Assembly (NCBI GenBank): GCA_009760855.2 | Contig: WPIO01000023.1 | Span: 4,852,501-4,916,500, forward strand | Length of the DNA: 64,000 bases | Direction of reading: 5' to 3' | From: Cristatella mucedo | Taxonomy: Eukaryota; Bryozoa; Phylactolaemata; Cristatellidae | Shown here: piece after piece, positions 46,001 to 55,458 of the stretch | Layout of the letters: every line of letters begins with the position of its first letter | How positions within the stretch are numbered: the stretch's first letter is position 1 | Notes under the pieces: generated by a model | The model's database searches: none | What the model was told of the DNA's origin: nothing | What the model saw: the letters and a program-made list of their open reading frames with translations, nothing else | Made by a program: the position numbers and the translations under genes

Positions 46001-47656
46001 CCAAGATCTGGCCGAGGTCGAGGGCTCGAGTGTCGTGGCATACGTGTGAAGCGCACGAAGAGAAATTAAGTTCTCTTGTGGTGCTACACAAATGAATTCT
46101 GTATTTTTTTCTTAAATTTTAGTAGCTCTACTGTCTAGCTAAATCTCTCGTCGTCTCGTGTATCGCTGGTTCCTGGCCTCGCGGTTAAGCTGCCTGGAGA
46201 CTGTCGAGAGCTGGCTTCGAAAACCGAGCTAAAACCAGGACCACGAGTGTGCACACACTAGAGCTAGCTACACGAACGATGCGGCCGAGTGCCAAACTGC
46301 CAAAGTACAGCCACTCGCCAGCTGCATGCAGCCAGCCAGCAACTTGCGGGTGGTACACCATGATGATGGTGGCTCTTACCTGGTGCGGCACTGGATTCAG
46401 ACAGCGACGGCGATATTCTTGCCTGCTGGACTTGGTGAAACTTGTCCCATCCGGCTTTAACGGCAAGCTTCCCCGCAGCCACCGTCTCGGCATCCATTCG
46501 GCCCAAGAAGAGGGCATAATCGAACGGGTCACTACTTGGAGGCAGGTCGAAGATGACGGCATCGGAAGCAAGTTTTACGTCAATCAGAGAGACGAGATCC
46601 GTGCTGGAGTCGAACCGAAAGTTTTGATTCGCTCGAGTGCACATGCTGTTTAGGAACGTCAGCTCAGAAGACGTGACACGAGTGAGAGTCGGCTGCCGAC
46701 TCATGCTGCCATCGGTTTCCCGCACTTCGCCGCCGCCGTCGGCGCCGCCAATTGACACTTCGGCGGCCAAATTGATGATGACTAGTGGCACGTAGCGAAT
46801 GCAGGTTCGCCATACATACGGGCACACGGCATTGTTCACCTGCAGCCAGCCGCCTTCGCTAAGTGCAGCCGGATGCGTGGATGCCAGCATGACACAGTCT
46901 CGAACAATATCATAAAAGCGAAGAAAGCTGGGCAGATCAACCAGGATGTCGTCGGTCGTGAATGGCGCCCTACAGCACTCGCCCGAGCAATCCTTCTTGG
47001 CAGCATTCAGCAGGTTTGCTTCTGCCGACGTCATGCGACGTATGCGCCACTTGTACTGGGCCGCCAGAGGCGGAACTACGCTATCTGCATACCTGCAACA
47101 CAAGCAGCAGACACCACGGAGAATTGAGCCACAGCTACAGCGACACTGCTGCCGACGTAGTAGGCGGAACAAATGCAACATGCCGTCTTATCAGACCGGA
47201 TACCGCAAACATCAACTTAGTTAATATTCTGCTTGATGACGAGCCAGTGCAAGTTTGTCACAAGTGGCATATTATGGCAGCTGCCACGATCATGACAGAC
47301 AAAGCCTAGATTTCGGGTTTGTCATCAACCGTGTGCTCTTGTTGTAGAAATGCTGGCATCCTGACAAGGTCAAACAATGAGTGCTTGTAATCGCAACTAG
47401 TTCCCTATTACAGCAATCCGTGATGGTACAAAGTATCAAAGGCCACGTGAAGAAATAGTTTTTTCAAATTTGTGAAGAAATAGTTGTTCAGTTGCGCTGG
47501 ACGCTTCGGGAGTTGCACATGAGTTTTAGGCTCTGGCTGATGTTGTGGAAATGTAGCCGACACGTACTTGTCGAAGAAAGAGCTCCATGGAGGCACTGAT
47601 TTGTTCTGAAGGTATGAGCGGTCTAGAATGCTGTCGTAAGCTGCCATCGTAGTCAT
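41000..47656 (-). CDS. five-exon host gene, predicted 1,352-residue protein of unknown family
   Basis: Five minus-strand exons (47656-47412, 47092-46380, 45438-44541, 43686-43509, 43024-41000) join in one continuous frame. Their coding lengths sum to 4,059 nt, exactly 1,353 codons including TGA. Intron ends are GT-AG. The product has no signal peptide or obvious membrane segment. Residues 1-320 are a compact, non-repetitive region with clustered cysteines near 120. Residues 330-344 (VIVEDSDSSEVIVLS) look like two SUMO-interaction motifs around an acidic-serine core. Residues 345-615 are Ala/Ser/Pro-rich and probably disordered. Residues 620-900 are again compact and leucine-rich. An Ala/Gln tract follows, then a conserved-looking C-terminal domain (about 1222-1330). 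SUMO-type motifs and low-complexity tracts suggest a nuclear regulatory protein, but this is inference. More exons may lie upstream. Confidence 0.65.
43194..43494 (+). mobile_element. LINE 3' fragment inside intron of host gene
   Basis: Starts at agcccaaagcctggaactca (C-terminal coding) and ends at the tip cctagacagagattgagttg. It is antisense to the host gene and stops about 14 bases from the donor of exon X, so the insertion nearly reached the splice site. Confidence 0.88.
43509..43686 (-). CDS. host gene, exon X
   Basis: A 178-bp exon supplies the single base needed to repair the frame between exons C and D. It encodes QYSPLKFSHQIHCYTIASGS and ALILCRLPCDTKEYLECELA. The donor GTAGGT is acceptable. 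The acceptor gctgag is unusual and is the weakest point of the model. Without this exon, C and D join in frame only through a poor acceptor inside D. Confidence 0.5.
44541..45438 (-). CDS. host gene, exon C
   Basis: Acceptor tgtttgtttcag (the upstream (CA)n gives a pyrimidine/GT tract) and donor GAGCTGTAAGT. 898 bp begin RAPADEEEPVIVEDSDSSEV and continue as an Ala/Ser/Pro-rich region with SPLPSPPDRKG near the end. The opposite strand is also open for 211 codons, a by-product of the alanine bias. Confidence 0.72.
45446..45467 (+). repeat. (CA)n in intron
   Basis: A run of about ten CA dinucleotides just upstream (in gene orientation) of the exon C acceptor. It reads (TG)n in the transcript. 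Confidence 0.9.
45957..46107 (+). mobile_element. SINE type B inside intron of host gene
   Basis: Begins ggccgagctggtttgaccca, B-box-like gggctcgagtg, tail gaaattaagttctcttgtgg and acaaatgaattc. Antisense to the host gene, between exons B and C. Confidence 0.85.
46380..47092 (-). CDS. host gene, exon B
   Basis: Acceptor cttgtgttgcag and donor CAGGTAAGA are both strong. 713 bp encode YADSVVPPLAAQYKWRIRRM, a CSGECCRAPFTTDDILVDLP segment, and FLRFYDIVRDCVMLAST, then an acidic linker and SSDPFDYALFLGRMDAETV. Free of low-complexity sequence, it is the best region for a homology search. Not recognised. Confidence 0.75.
47412..47656 (-). CDS. host gene, exon A
   Basis: Encodes MTTMAAYDSILDRSYLQNKS through FFTNLKKLFLHVAFDTLYHH, ending ATTGCT before donor GTAATA (47411). 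It ends in phase 2, and the join to exon B completes a leucine (HHGLLYADSV). The second ATG (ACGATGG) has the better initiation context. A cag at 47661-47659 could instead be an acceptor, making this an internal exon starting at 47658. Confidence 0.6.
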
Positions 47657-47849
47657 ATCTGCGCGTATCGGTGCGGCATCAACAACTCGTTAGCCGAGCT
47701 TATGCATGATGTGAAGATTTCTGTTTTGATGTAAATACAGTGTGCACATAACTCTATTGCACGGGCAGGAATACCTCCAAGCAATTACATGTGGACAAGA
47801 TGGAATGTTAATAATGCATGGGCCAGTTTGGCTGGGCTATCCTTGTCTT

Positions 47850-47978
47850 CGCCTAGGAGGTTAAGGGTGCTCGCTCTTCACGACCCAGGTCGTAGGTTCG
47901 AGTCCTGCAGTGGGCAATTCTCTATTGCCCGCTGCAAGTGGTGGTGATAGCCGTCAATGCTCTTCTGCCATATAATAA
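47850..47978 (+). mobile_element. SINE type A
   Basis: Begins tcttcgcctaggaggttaag, B box ggttcgagtcctgc, then gcaattctctattgcccgct. Ends in an (TAA/TAT)n tract shared with the adjoining LINE tail. Confidence 0.85.
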
Positions 47979-48840
47979 TAATTATAATAATAATAGTAAT
48001 GTATTTGATATAGCACCTTCGGATAATTCAATCTCTTTCTAGGCACTTTATATATTATAATTATATATATATTATAATTATATATATATATATAATTCAT
48101 TTATATAGCGCCCCAGGAGAACTCAATCTCTATTTAGGCGCTTCACATATGCCTCGGGGCTCGAGCCCACGACCTCAGTCAGACCATGGTCGGGGCGAGC
48201 ACCTTGACCTTTAGACCAAACCAGCTCTATATTTGGTGCAAAGGAAACACGACCGAATGGTTAGTGGTAGCATGCTCAATAAACAAGAATAACAAACATG
48301 GTTAGAGTTGACATGCACATGGTCAGCATGCAAGTTTGTTTGGTGGCATCATGCACAGAGTCAGCACACATAAGCCCATGAAGGGCGGATCAGAGGGACC
48401 CATTAAATGCTGTGATAAATAGGCGCGTTTTTAGTTTCTTTTTAACGTGGACAGGTCATGAGATGCCATAATGCAAGTCGGGACTGAGTTCCAGGCTTTG
48501 CGACCATACGAACTAAAGGCAGGGTATCTATCCAAAGGATTTGAGATGGTATGGGTAAACAGTTTCCTAATCCGATTCCGAAGAGCTTACGTACGATGCT
48601 TAGCTTGGTGGGGGGGGGGGGTAAATCTGATAGGTAGGCTGGAGCCAAGAAATAAAGGGACCTAAAAGTGAGCGACCAAACCTTGGAAGTCGATCCATTG
48701 CTTGACTTGGTGCCAGTGCAAGTCATACCAGATAAGTGACTAGATGTGGCAAAAGCGACCCTCACGACAGACAAGCCTAGCTGCAGAGTTTTGCACCGAC
48801 TGCAGGCACCTGATGGCTCAGGCCGGTAGACCAGCAAGCT
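47979..48840 (-). mobile_element. LINE 3' fragment interrupted by a SINE
   Basis: The 3' tip occupies 47979-48055. Sequence resumes at about 48233 (ggtgcaaaggaaacacgacc) and continues through the noncoding 3' region into C-terminal coding words (LQLGLSVVRVAFATSSHL, APAYLSDL). The break coincides with SINE B plus an AT-rich tract. Confidence 0.88.
48092..48232 (-). mobile_element. SINE type B nested in LINE
   Basis: Reverse-complemented, it ends gcgcctaaatagagattgag, ttctcctggggcgctatata, which is almost the LINE's own tip. The head ends in aaaccagctc. Same orientation as the LINE it interrupts. Confidence 0.88.
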
Positions 48841-49735
48841 ATATAAATGAGGCGGTTAAATCAGCTTTATTTCTTAAGCGAGTCTTGATTGTTTACCATT
48901 TCTCTGAATTTCAGCTTAAAGTGGGCAGGCTTGACTGTCGACCTGTCATTAAGTCATTTTGGAACAAAACCTAAGATTCCATCCAAGCAGATGCTGGCTA
49001 CAGGATACTGAAATGTCGGCACGCTACATCGGTCTTAAGTGACAGTGCTTGGGTGGTTCCTGAAATTAGAATAACCAGAACCCGACGACATATTTTAGGG
49101 TGCAGACCGTATGAAAAGTAAAGGGGTGAGGATTTTTCAGGTGTACTCTGGCCTTTGAACTGGTTAGTTGGACTATGGCTCGGCCTGATAATATAGCCTC
49201 TGCAGCAGATTGCTCTATGTTAACGTCACTGACTTGCTATTACGTTATGTGCATTCTTTATTGATGTCGCTATGCCATCGGCGAAAATGTCTGCATGTAT
49301 CTTCCCAAATGCTGCTTCACGGACGAGTGGAGCCAAGGCTCGACCTCGATAGCTCAAGGCTCCACTACTGGTAGTCACACATATGCAAGGACTAGCACAT
49401 CTCACATGCCAGCTGCTTTTGTGGCGAACGACGCGAGTCTAGATGCTGATACAGTGCAACAGCACGAAGCTGGCCGAGCCCATTTTGAGGGCTAGGCTGT
49501 CCAGTTACTGTATGAGGCTACGTTTGCCTGTAACTAGTAAGATGAATTTGCCGTCATTCGATTTGAGAAATCCTTGAGACCATCCAAGTGCGAATGTTAG
49601 CAATACATGCTGAAAGGCAGTTGAGTTCGAGGTGGTTGTGCCTTTGATCTTGCTTCCCTGTACAACTAGCTTCACTAGCCGAGCTGTCGAGTAGAAAACT
49701 GCTTTCGTGACGGGAGGTGGGAAATAACGACTTAC

Positions 49736-49781
49736 TCATCATCAATTTTTTAACTTCTCTTTGATCGATTGCCTTTACTAC
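49736..49781 (-). CDS. possible upstream mini-exon of host gene
   Basis: A 46-bp interval between acceptor attaggcggcag and donor ATGAGTAAGT reads VVKAIDQREVKKLMM plus one base. That phase matches exon A if exon A starts at 47658, giving LMM-N-MTTMAAYDS. The donor is strong and the acceptor moderate. The same frame is open for about 35 residues upstream, so the exon could be longer. Confidence 0.35.
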
Positions 49782-50914
49782 CTGCCGCCTAATAATCTTA
49801 AGAGTTGCAAGAGCTAGTCGTGTCCCATAAGAAGCGACTATCTCGTGCAATGCCTGTCGTGCTATTATCTCGCGGGTTATGTCGTCCTCTGAACCTTTTA
49901 AACGAAAGTGCCCTTCACGGCACCTACGAATGGTTGTTTGATCCTGGCGTCCATCAGAACGAGGCTCGGCTTCATCAGTCTTCTGCCTGTCTTTGGCTGC
50001 CTCCCCATTCTATTCAGACGAAGAAGCAATAGCGACAAGACATCGACCGTGTAAACCCGACTTCGCCGAAATCAGGGGCCCAAAATATGAATTGCCGAGG
50101 CAGTGCGAACCGATTCTGTCACGGCCGTCGGCTGAGAGCATCCTGGCCTCCACCACTTCAGTCAGCTGCAACTTGGATTTTCAGTCAGCTGCAACTTGGA
50201 TTTTTAGCATGGGCCGACTGATTCTGTGTGCCCCATACTGCCTCTAGCACATCACAGACTCGAGTTAGGCAGCCGGTCACAAACGAGCATCGCCCTCATC
50301 TTAAATAGCTAGCTTGGACCAAAACAATATGACCCCTATTGTGGACAAAGCACCACTTGTACCCCACAAAGAAAATGCTCAGACCCATTTGAATGGGACT
50401 TGACAGGTCAGCCGACATCAAACAGCAGTTCCCATGGAGAACTGGCTGAGAACGACCTTCCCCAGTTGGAAATTCGGTCAGGGGCAAACCTGGCGATCTG
50501 CCAAAACCACTCCAGCAACTGAACAAGCTGTTTTTGAAAGGATAAGTGCAGTTGTTTTTCTGCCAAAAGTCATTACAGCGCCATCACTTACCTGTTGTTC
50601 ACGGGCAGAGGTTTTCTCTGCCCTGTAGTTAACCATAATGTGCCTTTACACTCCTCGTTCATGTTCGTTCATGCATAGAAATGTTTTCTGCCTGGCAATG
50701 TTATCCAAAACTAGGCAAACCTAGCCTTGCGATAGTTTCGTCAAATTTTTGAAACCCATTCGCTGGACATCTTTGTATTGTTTCATGGCAAGTGTCAGGG
50801 TGCCAGTAATTTTTACTGCGATTGTCTGTCGGCTACCTAAAGTGCTAACTGTAAACACATGTGTATGCACCGAGTCACAGGCGAACTCGGATGAAGAAAA
50901 GCTTTGTGTCTTAG

Positions 50915-51071
50915 TGGAGGGGGGTAGGGGTAGGGAGCTTGCTCTTCATGATCCAGAGTCGTGGGTTCGAGCCCTGCAGCAGGCGATCCTTTTATTGCCC
51001 ACTGCAGGTGGTAGTGATAGCCGTTAAGGTTCCCCTGCCGATATACAAACAATGCTGTCGAATCAGCAAAG
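50915..51071 (+). mobile_element. SINE type A
   Basis: Contains cttcatgatccagagtcgtg, B box ggttcgagccctgc, gcgatccttttattgcccac and ggttcccctgccgatataca. Confidence 0.85.
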
Positions 51072-51649
51072 TGTTCTTACTTTTATGTGTTAAAGCAGCT
51101 TTATAGTCCAGTACGAAGGGGCTGCCAGGCTGGAGGCTTGAAGAGACCAGTAGCTGGCCAGAGCATTGCTACTTCGATGGGGATGGTATCAGATGGCCAG
51201 GTGCCAGCTGCTCAGGCCTAAATCAATGGGTCAGGGTAAAGGCAAATTTAGAATCTGGGTATGAAACCTGATATGAGAACAAATGCTAGCTCAATTGGCC
51301 AGGGATAGGGCAGGTGTGCTGTGCTGTATGTACACTGCCGTTAGTAGAGACCCTGAAGAAGGGTCAAATAATGGCCGGACTCAAAGCTTGACTGCATATG
51401 CCTAAGGCAGAGAGGGGATGAAAGGTCCTGCCCTTCTTAGCATCGACCTGAACAGCTGCATAGTTAGCCGAGACTGCCGACATGCATGCACTCATTAGCC
51501 TCCCTATTACTTGACTGACCTTGCAAAGTCAAGGCCTGACCAGCTCCTAGGCTAAGTCCTTACCAAGCTAATGTTAGATTTACTTTGGTAAATGGATAAG
51601 GGTTTAGGTCAAATTGCTGGTAACATGAGTTAACACCTAGGCCTTGGCC

Positions 51650-51745
51650 TAGGTGTTAAGATGCAGGTGCTTCCCTAACCAACAGGTCGCAAGTTTGAGT
51701 CATGTAGCAAGCAACTCTTCAGCATTCGGTTTTGCCAAACGCCAT
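51650..51745 (+). mobile_element. SINE type A remnant
   Basis: Weak trace: ggtcgcaagtttgagtcatg where the B box should be, and agcaactcttcagcattc after it. Old or unrelated. Confidence 0.3.
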
Positions 51746-52085
51746 CTTGCTTAAAAACCTACTTAAGATTAAAGGCTAAATGATATCACGCTTTGACTGC
51801 TGCAGTGGTGTGCAATATTGCCAAGCATGCAGCCAGTAGCTGAACGATAAGGCTTACTAACCACCTAATCCAAAGATTAATTAGAAGCAAGGGAGTGAAA
51901 CACAACAAACCACTTAACGGTGCAGTAACTGTCATTCAAGGGTGCCGGCTGTAATAGTCATCAACTAGCAAGTATAGACTAATCAGTCCACATACTAAAA
52001 AGCCAACCTTAGATCATGCATGCTTCGGTAACCTTGATAATGTAATGTATAAATGTCAGTTAATCCACAAAGACTAAGCCGGTGT

Positions 52086-52309
52086 CAGTGAAATTTGAAA
52101 TGCGAGTTCAGCTCTGCTTGTTTCAAATGAGGCAGGAAAAACTTCTGATTTCGGCTGGAAACATTTTGCTCTATATGTCCACGATTACAGAAAATAAACT
52201 TCAAGGACGTTTGATGAGGTATACAGCAAAATGCATTCAACCGAAATTAGAAATCTGTCTTGCCTCATTTGAAACAAGCCGAGTTGAACTTGCATTTCAA
52301 ATTTCACTG
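52086..52309. mobile_element. 224-bp foldback MITE or RNA hairpin
   Basis: Arms 52086-52175 and 52220-52309 are inverted copies matching at about 76 of 90 positions, separated by 44 nt. The termini are CAGTGAAATTTGAAATGC and its complement. CAGTG/CACTG ends recall hAT-type elements, but no convincing 8-bp target duplication flanks it. A 170-codon open frame across it (52082-52594) is a by-product. Alternatively the unit may be transcribed as a long hairpin. Confidence 0.8.
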
Positions 52310-52726
52310 CCATATGTGAAGTACTATCCGAGTTATAGATTTACAAGGCACCAACCGACCCTGGAAATGAAGCTGCATAAGAGTCACAAGAATGCACCTC
52401 AACAAGCTTCAAGCATGTATCGCGATCTACCAAGGTTCAACAAGTTGGGGTACAAGTCACATTTGATGCAGAGATCGGTAAATTTTTTATTTGTAGATTT
52501 GGTGCTTCCGGTTTACATCCGGGTTAGACGTGGTCTCCATAACCATATTTTTCTTCCTTGCAGAAGTCGTCAGAACTTCCAATCCCAGTTCTAACATATT
52601 TGTCTTTCGAAAAGTACCCTACACACATTTGATTTTCAGACATATTTTATACAAGTATTTTCTTGACATTCCCCCTTAAAGTTATCATTATTTTTACGTC
52701 TCCCTTGTCACCCCAAGCAAACTAAC

Positions 52727-52894
52727 CTTGCCACGATGACACGATGCTGCAGTAGGTAGGGAAGAATCGGTTAACAAGTAGGATTTTATAAAAGTCCCTA
52801 TCGAATGTGGCATTCAATGCAGGTTTGATCCAGGTTGAAAGTCGGCATCGAGCTGAGCTTGCATACAAGGAAGGCCTCACGGTGCAGACCGATG
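52727..52894 (-). CDS. exon candidate, unidentified
   Basis: Bounded by a good acceptor (acctccttacctgcctag) and a strong donor (GGCAAGGTTAGT), with one frame open throughout: SVCTVRPSLYASSARCRLST, WIKPALNATFDRDFYKILLV, and FFPTYCSIVSSWQ. Length 168, phase 1 at both ends. Another frame reads IGLHREAFLVCKLSSMPTFN before a stop, so a decayed transposon gene is the main alternative. Confidence 0.25.
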
Positions 52895-52999
52895 CTAGGC
52901 AGGTAAGGAGGTTGTGGCTGAGCGATTTAAACCGACCTAGCCACAACGTAGACTAGCTGTGGTTCGTCAGCAGGACAACCGAGTCGACAAGACACGATC

Positions 53000-53165
53000 G
53001 GCAGCTGCTAGCAGCATCTGCAGGAAGAGAGGACTGAGGCTGAGAGCAGCTGCCGGCAGCATCTGCAGGAAGAGAGGACTGAGGCTGAGGCGAGGGCAAC
53101 CGCAGCAGCATCTGCGGGGAGAGAGGACTGAGGCTGAGGCGAGGGCAACCGCAGCAGCAGCCAGC
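53000..53165 (+). repeat. tandem repeat, about 50-bp unit, three copies
   Basis: agcatctgcaggaagagagg actgaggctgag recurs near 53010, 53065 and 53105 with slight changes, in CAG-rich surroundings. The plus frame through it (52959-53342) reads SICRKRGLRLR repeats. Confidence 0.85.
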
Positions 53166-53560
53166 AGCTGCAGACGACAGCAGAGCAGTGGGGGTGGAGA
53201 GAGCCTAGAAAACTTGGACCTAAGTCAATGGGCTAAAAAAAATGGGTTCAAGTGCCAAGGGCCAAGGTCTCTGCTAACTGGAGAGCAACGACAAGACAAG
53301 TTCAAGACAAACGACGATGACAATGACACAGCTGCTCGTTGATGATGCGTGACGTGAAGATGGAATGACTAGAGGCATGCCAGCACATCCAAAGTCGTGA
53401 GCAAGTCCCCTCTAGGGACGCCTGCGACTAGCTCGGTTGACCGAAGCGGCAAGTATAACATCAGGCAAGTTGAATATCAGAGCTTCGCAGTGAGCTGCAG
53501 CATCAGCTTGCGCTGCAGTCACGTGAGCAGACCGGCTGCACTGAGCCGGCTGCGGTGGTA

Positions 53561-54263
53561 GGCAGGCAAGCGAGGCAGCAGGCAGGCAGGCGAGGCAGCA
53601 GGCAGGCAGGCGAGGCAGCAGGCAGGCAGGCGAGGCAGCAGGCAGGCAGGCGAGGCAGCAGGCAGGCAGGCGAGGCAGCAGGCAGGCAGGCGAGGCAGCA
53701 GGCAGGCAGGCGAGGCAGCAGGCAGGCAGGCGAGGCAGCAGGCAGGCAGGCGAGGCAGCAGGCAGGCAGGCGAGGCAGCAGGCAGCAGGCGAGGCAGCAG
53801 GCAGGCAGGCAGGCGAGGGAGGCAGGCAGGCGAGGCAGCAGGCAGGCAGGCGAGGCAGCAGGCAGGCAGGCGAGGCAGCAGGCAGGCAGGCGAGGCAGCA
53901 GGCAGGCAGGCGAGGCAGCAGGCAGGCAGGCGAGGCAGCAGGCAGGCAGGCGAGGCAGCAGGCAGGCAGGCGAGGCAGCAGGCAGGCAGGCGAGGCAGCA
54001 GGCAGGCAGGCAAGCAGCAGGCAGGCAGGCGAGGCAGCAGGCAGGCAGGCAAGGCAGCAGGCAGGCAGGCGAGGCAGCAGGCAGCAGCAGGCAGGCAGCA
54101 GGCAGGCAGGCGAGGCAGCAGGCAGGCAGGCAGGCAGCAGGCAGGCAGGCAGGCAGGCGAGGCAGCAGGCAGGCAGGCGAGGCAGCAGGCAGGCAGGCGA
54201 GGCAGCAGGCAGGCAGGCGAGGCAGCAGGCAGGCAGGCGAGGCAGCAGGCAGGCAGGCGAGGC
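53561..54263 (+). repeat. minisatellite, 20-bp unit, about 35 copies
   Basis: Unit ggcaggcaggcgaggcagca, largely homogeneous, with scattered 4- to 8-base indels between 53780 and 54160. The unit contains no stop in any plus frame, so 300- and 248-codon frames on the two strands are artefacts. Four closely spaced GG pairs per unit could support weak G-quadruplexes. Confidence 0.98.
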
Positions 54264-54264
54264 A

Positions 54265-54432
54265 TTACTTGGACAGCAGTCCTGTCTTAGCCATTTGGAG
54301 AGCGATGTACTTGGTGCCTCCTCTGTCGATGGCCGGCAACGTCATGTCGTCGACGCACTCGTACGACAGCGTGCTGTACGGCTCCTGGTCACCGCTCTGG
54401 TCCACGAGCATCTCGGACGAAGCGTTCGCCAT
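54265..54432 (-). CDS. initial-exon or small-protein candidate, 55 residues
   Basis: ATG-to-TAA frame: MANASSEMLVDQSGDQEPYS, TLSYECVDDMTLPAIDRGGT, KYIALQMAKTGLLSK. The composition is very protein-like, and an in-frame stop just upstream supports the ATG. CCAA-GTAATG at 54268 could be a splice donor, in which case the minisatellite starts right inside the intron and this is a first coding exon. It has the strand and spacing to be the 5' end of the gene at 41-47.7 kb, but linking exons are not established. Confidence 0.4.
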   Translation of the reverse strand: MANASSEMLVDQSGDQEPYSTLSYECVDDMTLPAIDRGGTKYIALQMAKTGLLSK

Positions 54433-55310
54433 AAGTGCGCGATCAGATCACTGCTAGGCTGCAGCTGCAGGTATTACTGCTCCTGTCAGCCTGCCAACTA
54501 TTCCTGAACACGCCTGAAAATGTACACGGCAGCCATATTTTGCATGCCGCCAGAGCTATGCCAGTGCCCAGGCACATGGGAGGGGGCGACAGCTATTGCC
54601 AGCAGCAGGGTGCCGGTAGAGGCACGATAAAAAGCATTAGCCTGACCATCGCTCGATCGACTGCAAGCTGGCTTTGGGTGCACGTAACCAGTCAGCTCAC
54701 TTACCGGCAGGCCCCCTTCGAGAGCCTCTCCTGCTGGCCTCTACCGCTTTCCTTAACGCTCGCGTTTTAAGGATAGAAGAATGGTGAGGAGAAACGCAGG
54801 CTAGCCTGCTCTTGTAAAGTGCCCACTGCCTTTTTCCTATCACACTGAGGACCAAGTCTAAGCGACTCGATGCAGGTACAGGTGTGCTGCTGGTAGGAAC
54901 ATTGCTACGAGCTCATCCTGCATGACTTCATCACCATTGCGATACCATTTGCCAGTATGATTCACACCGGCAACATCTGGTCAAGTAGACTCCCTTCATA
55001 CAGGCACCGCCCCCCTGCTGCTGGTCGAAAATGCTCATTCAGGTCTATGGAATTCCTAGCAGCTAGTCGATCGGCTAGACGATTTGAAGCTGGTTTATGA
55101 GGAGCTGCTAGGATTTGAGTCAAGTGTGCACTCAATGTCAGGAAATGACCTTCAACAGGGATTTGAACCAGTGAGTGTGCCTCACACCTGAAATGGCCCC
55201 TCCCACCAAAATCGTGCCACTTCAGGTTAAAAGTGCATTTCTGTCGACAGTAATGCCGGCAGGATGTGCTACACTCAGGAACCCCGAAATGATCTGCCCA
55301 TTATAAATAT
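54433..55310. other. no supported gene
   Basis: Could hold the promoter for the frame above, but no TATA or initiator is clear. Confidence 0.4.
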
Positions 55311-55458
55311 AATTCATTTGCATAGCACCCCAAGAGAACTTAATCTCTATGCAGGCCTTCACATATGCCTCCGGGCTCGAGCCCACAACCTCGACCTCAA
55401 GCCAGACCTTGGTCGGGGCAAGAGCACCTTCACCAGGCTGGACCAAACCAGCTCGGCA
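55311..55458 (-). mobile_element. SINE type B
   Basis: Plus-strand reading starts aattcatttgcatagcaccc, then gagaacttaatctctatgca, gggctcgagcccacaacctc, and ends aaaccagctcggc. Fully collinear with the 48092 copy. Confidence 0.9.

Larger units (their letters stand above)
49782..52085. other. no supported gene; SINE copies only
   Basis: Frames under 100 codons on either strand. A 29-bp direct duplication around 50155-50205 (cagtcagctgcaacttggat) is present. Possible intron territory of the minus-strand gene. Confidence 0.4.

Noticed and set aside
49554-49850. 98-codon minus frame as a complete gene
   Set aside because: No start context or domain. A strong internal donor suggests at most a short exon here.
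50296-50526. 76-codon minus frame (SADLSSPIQMGLSIFFVGYKW)
   Set aside because: Somewhat protein-like, but no splice sites fit and the neighbouring frames are no worse.
52082-52594. 170-codon plus frame
   Set aside because: Its first half is the foldback element read straight through both arms. The rest has no domain.
53561-54263. Regular repeat array as a CRISPR
   Set aside because: Units are directly contiguous with no unique spacers, and the genome is eukaryotic.
53555-54457. 300-codon plus and 248-codon minus frames of RQAG/LPACC repeats
   Set aside because: They are translations of a 20-bp minisatellite that lacks stops. Unit length is not a multiple of three and there is no independent coding signal.
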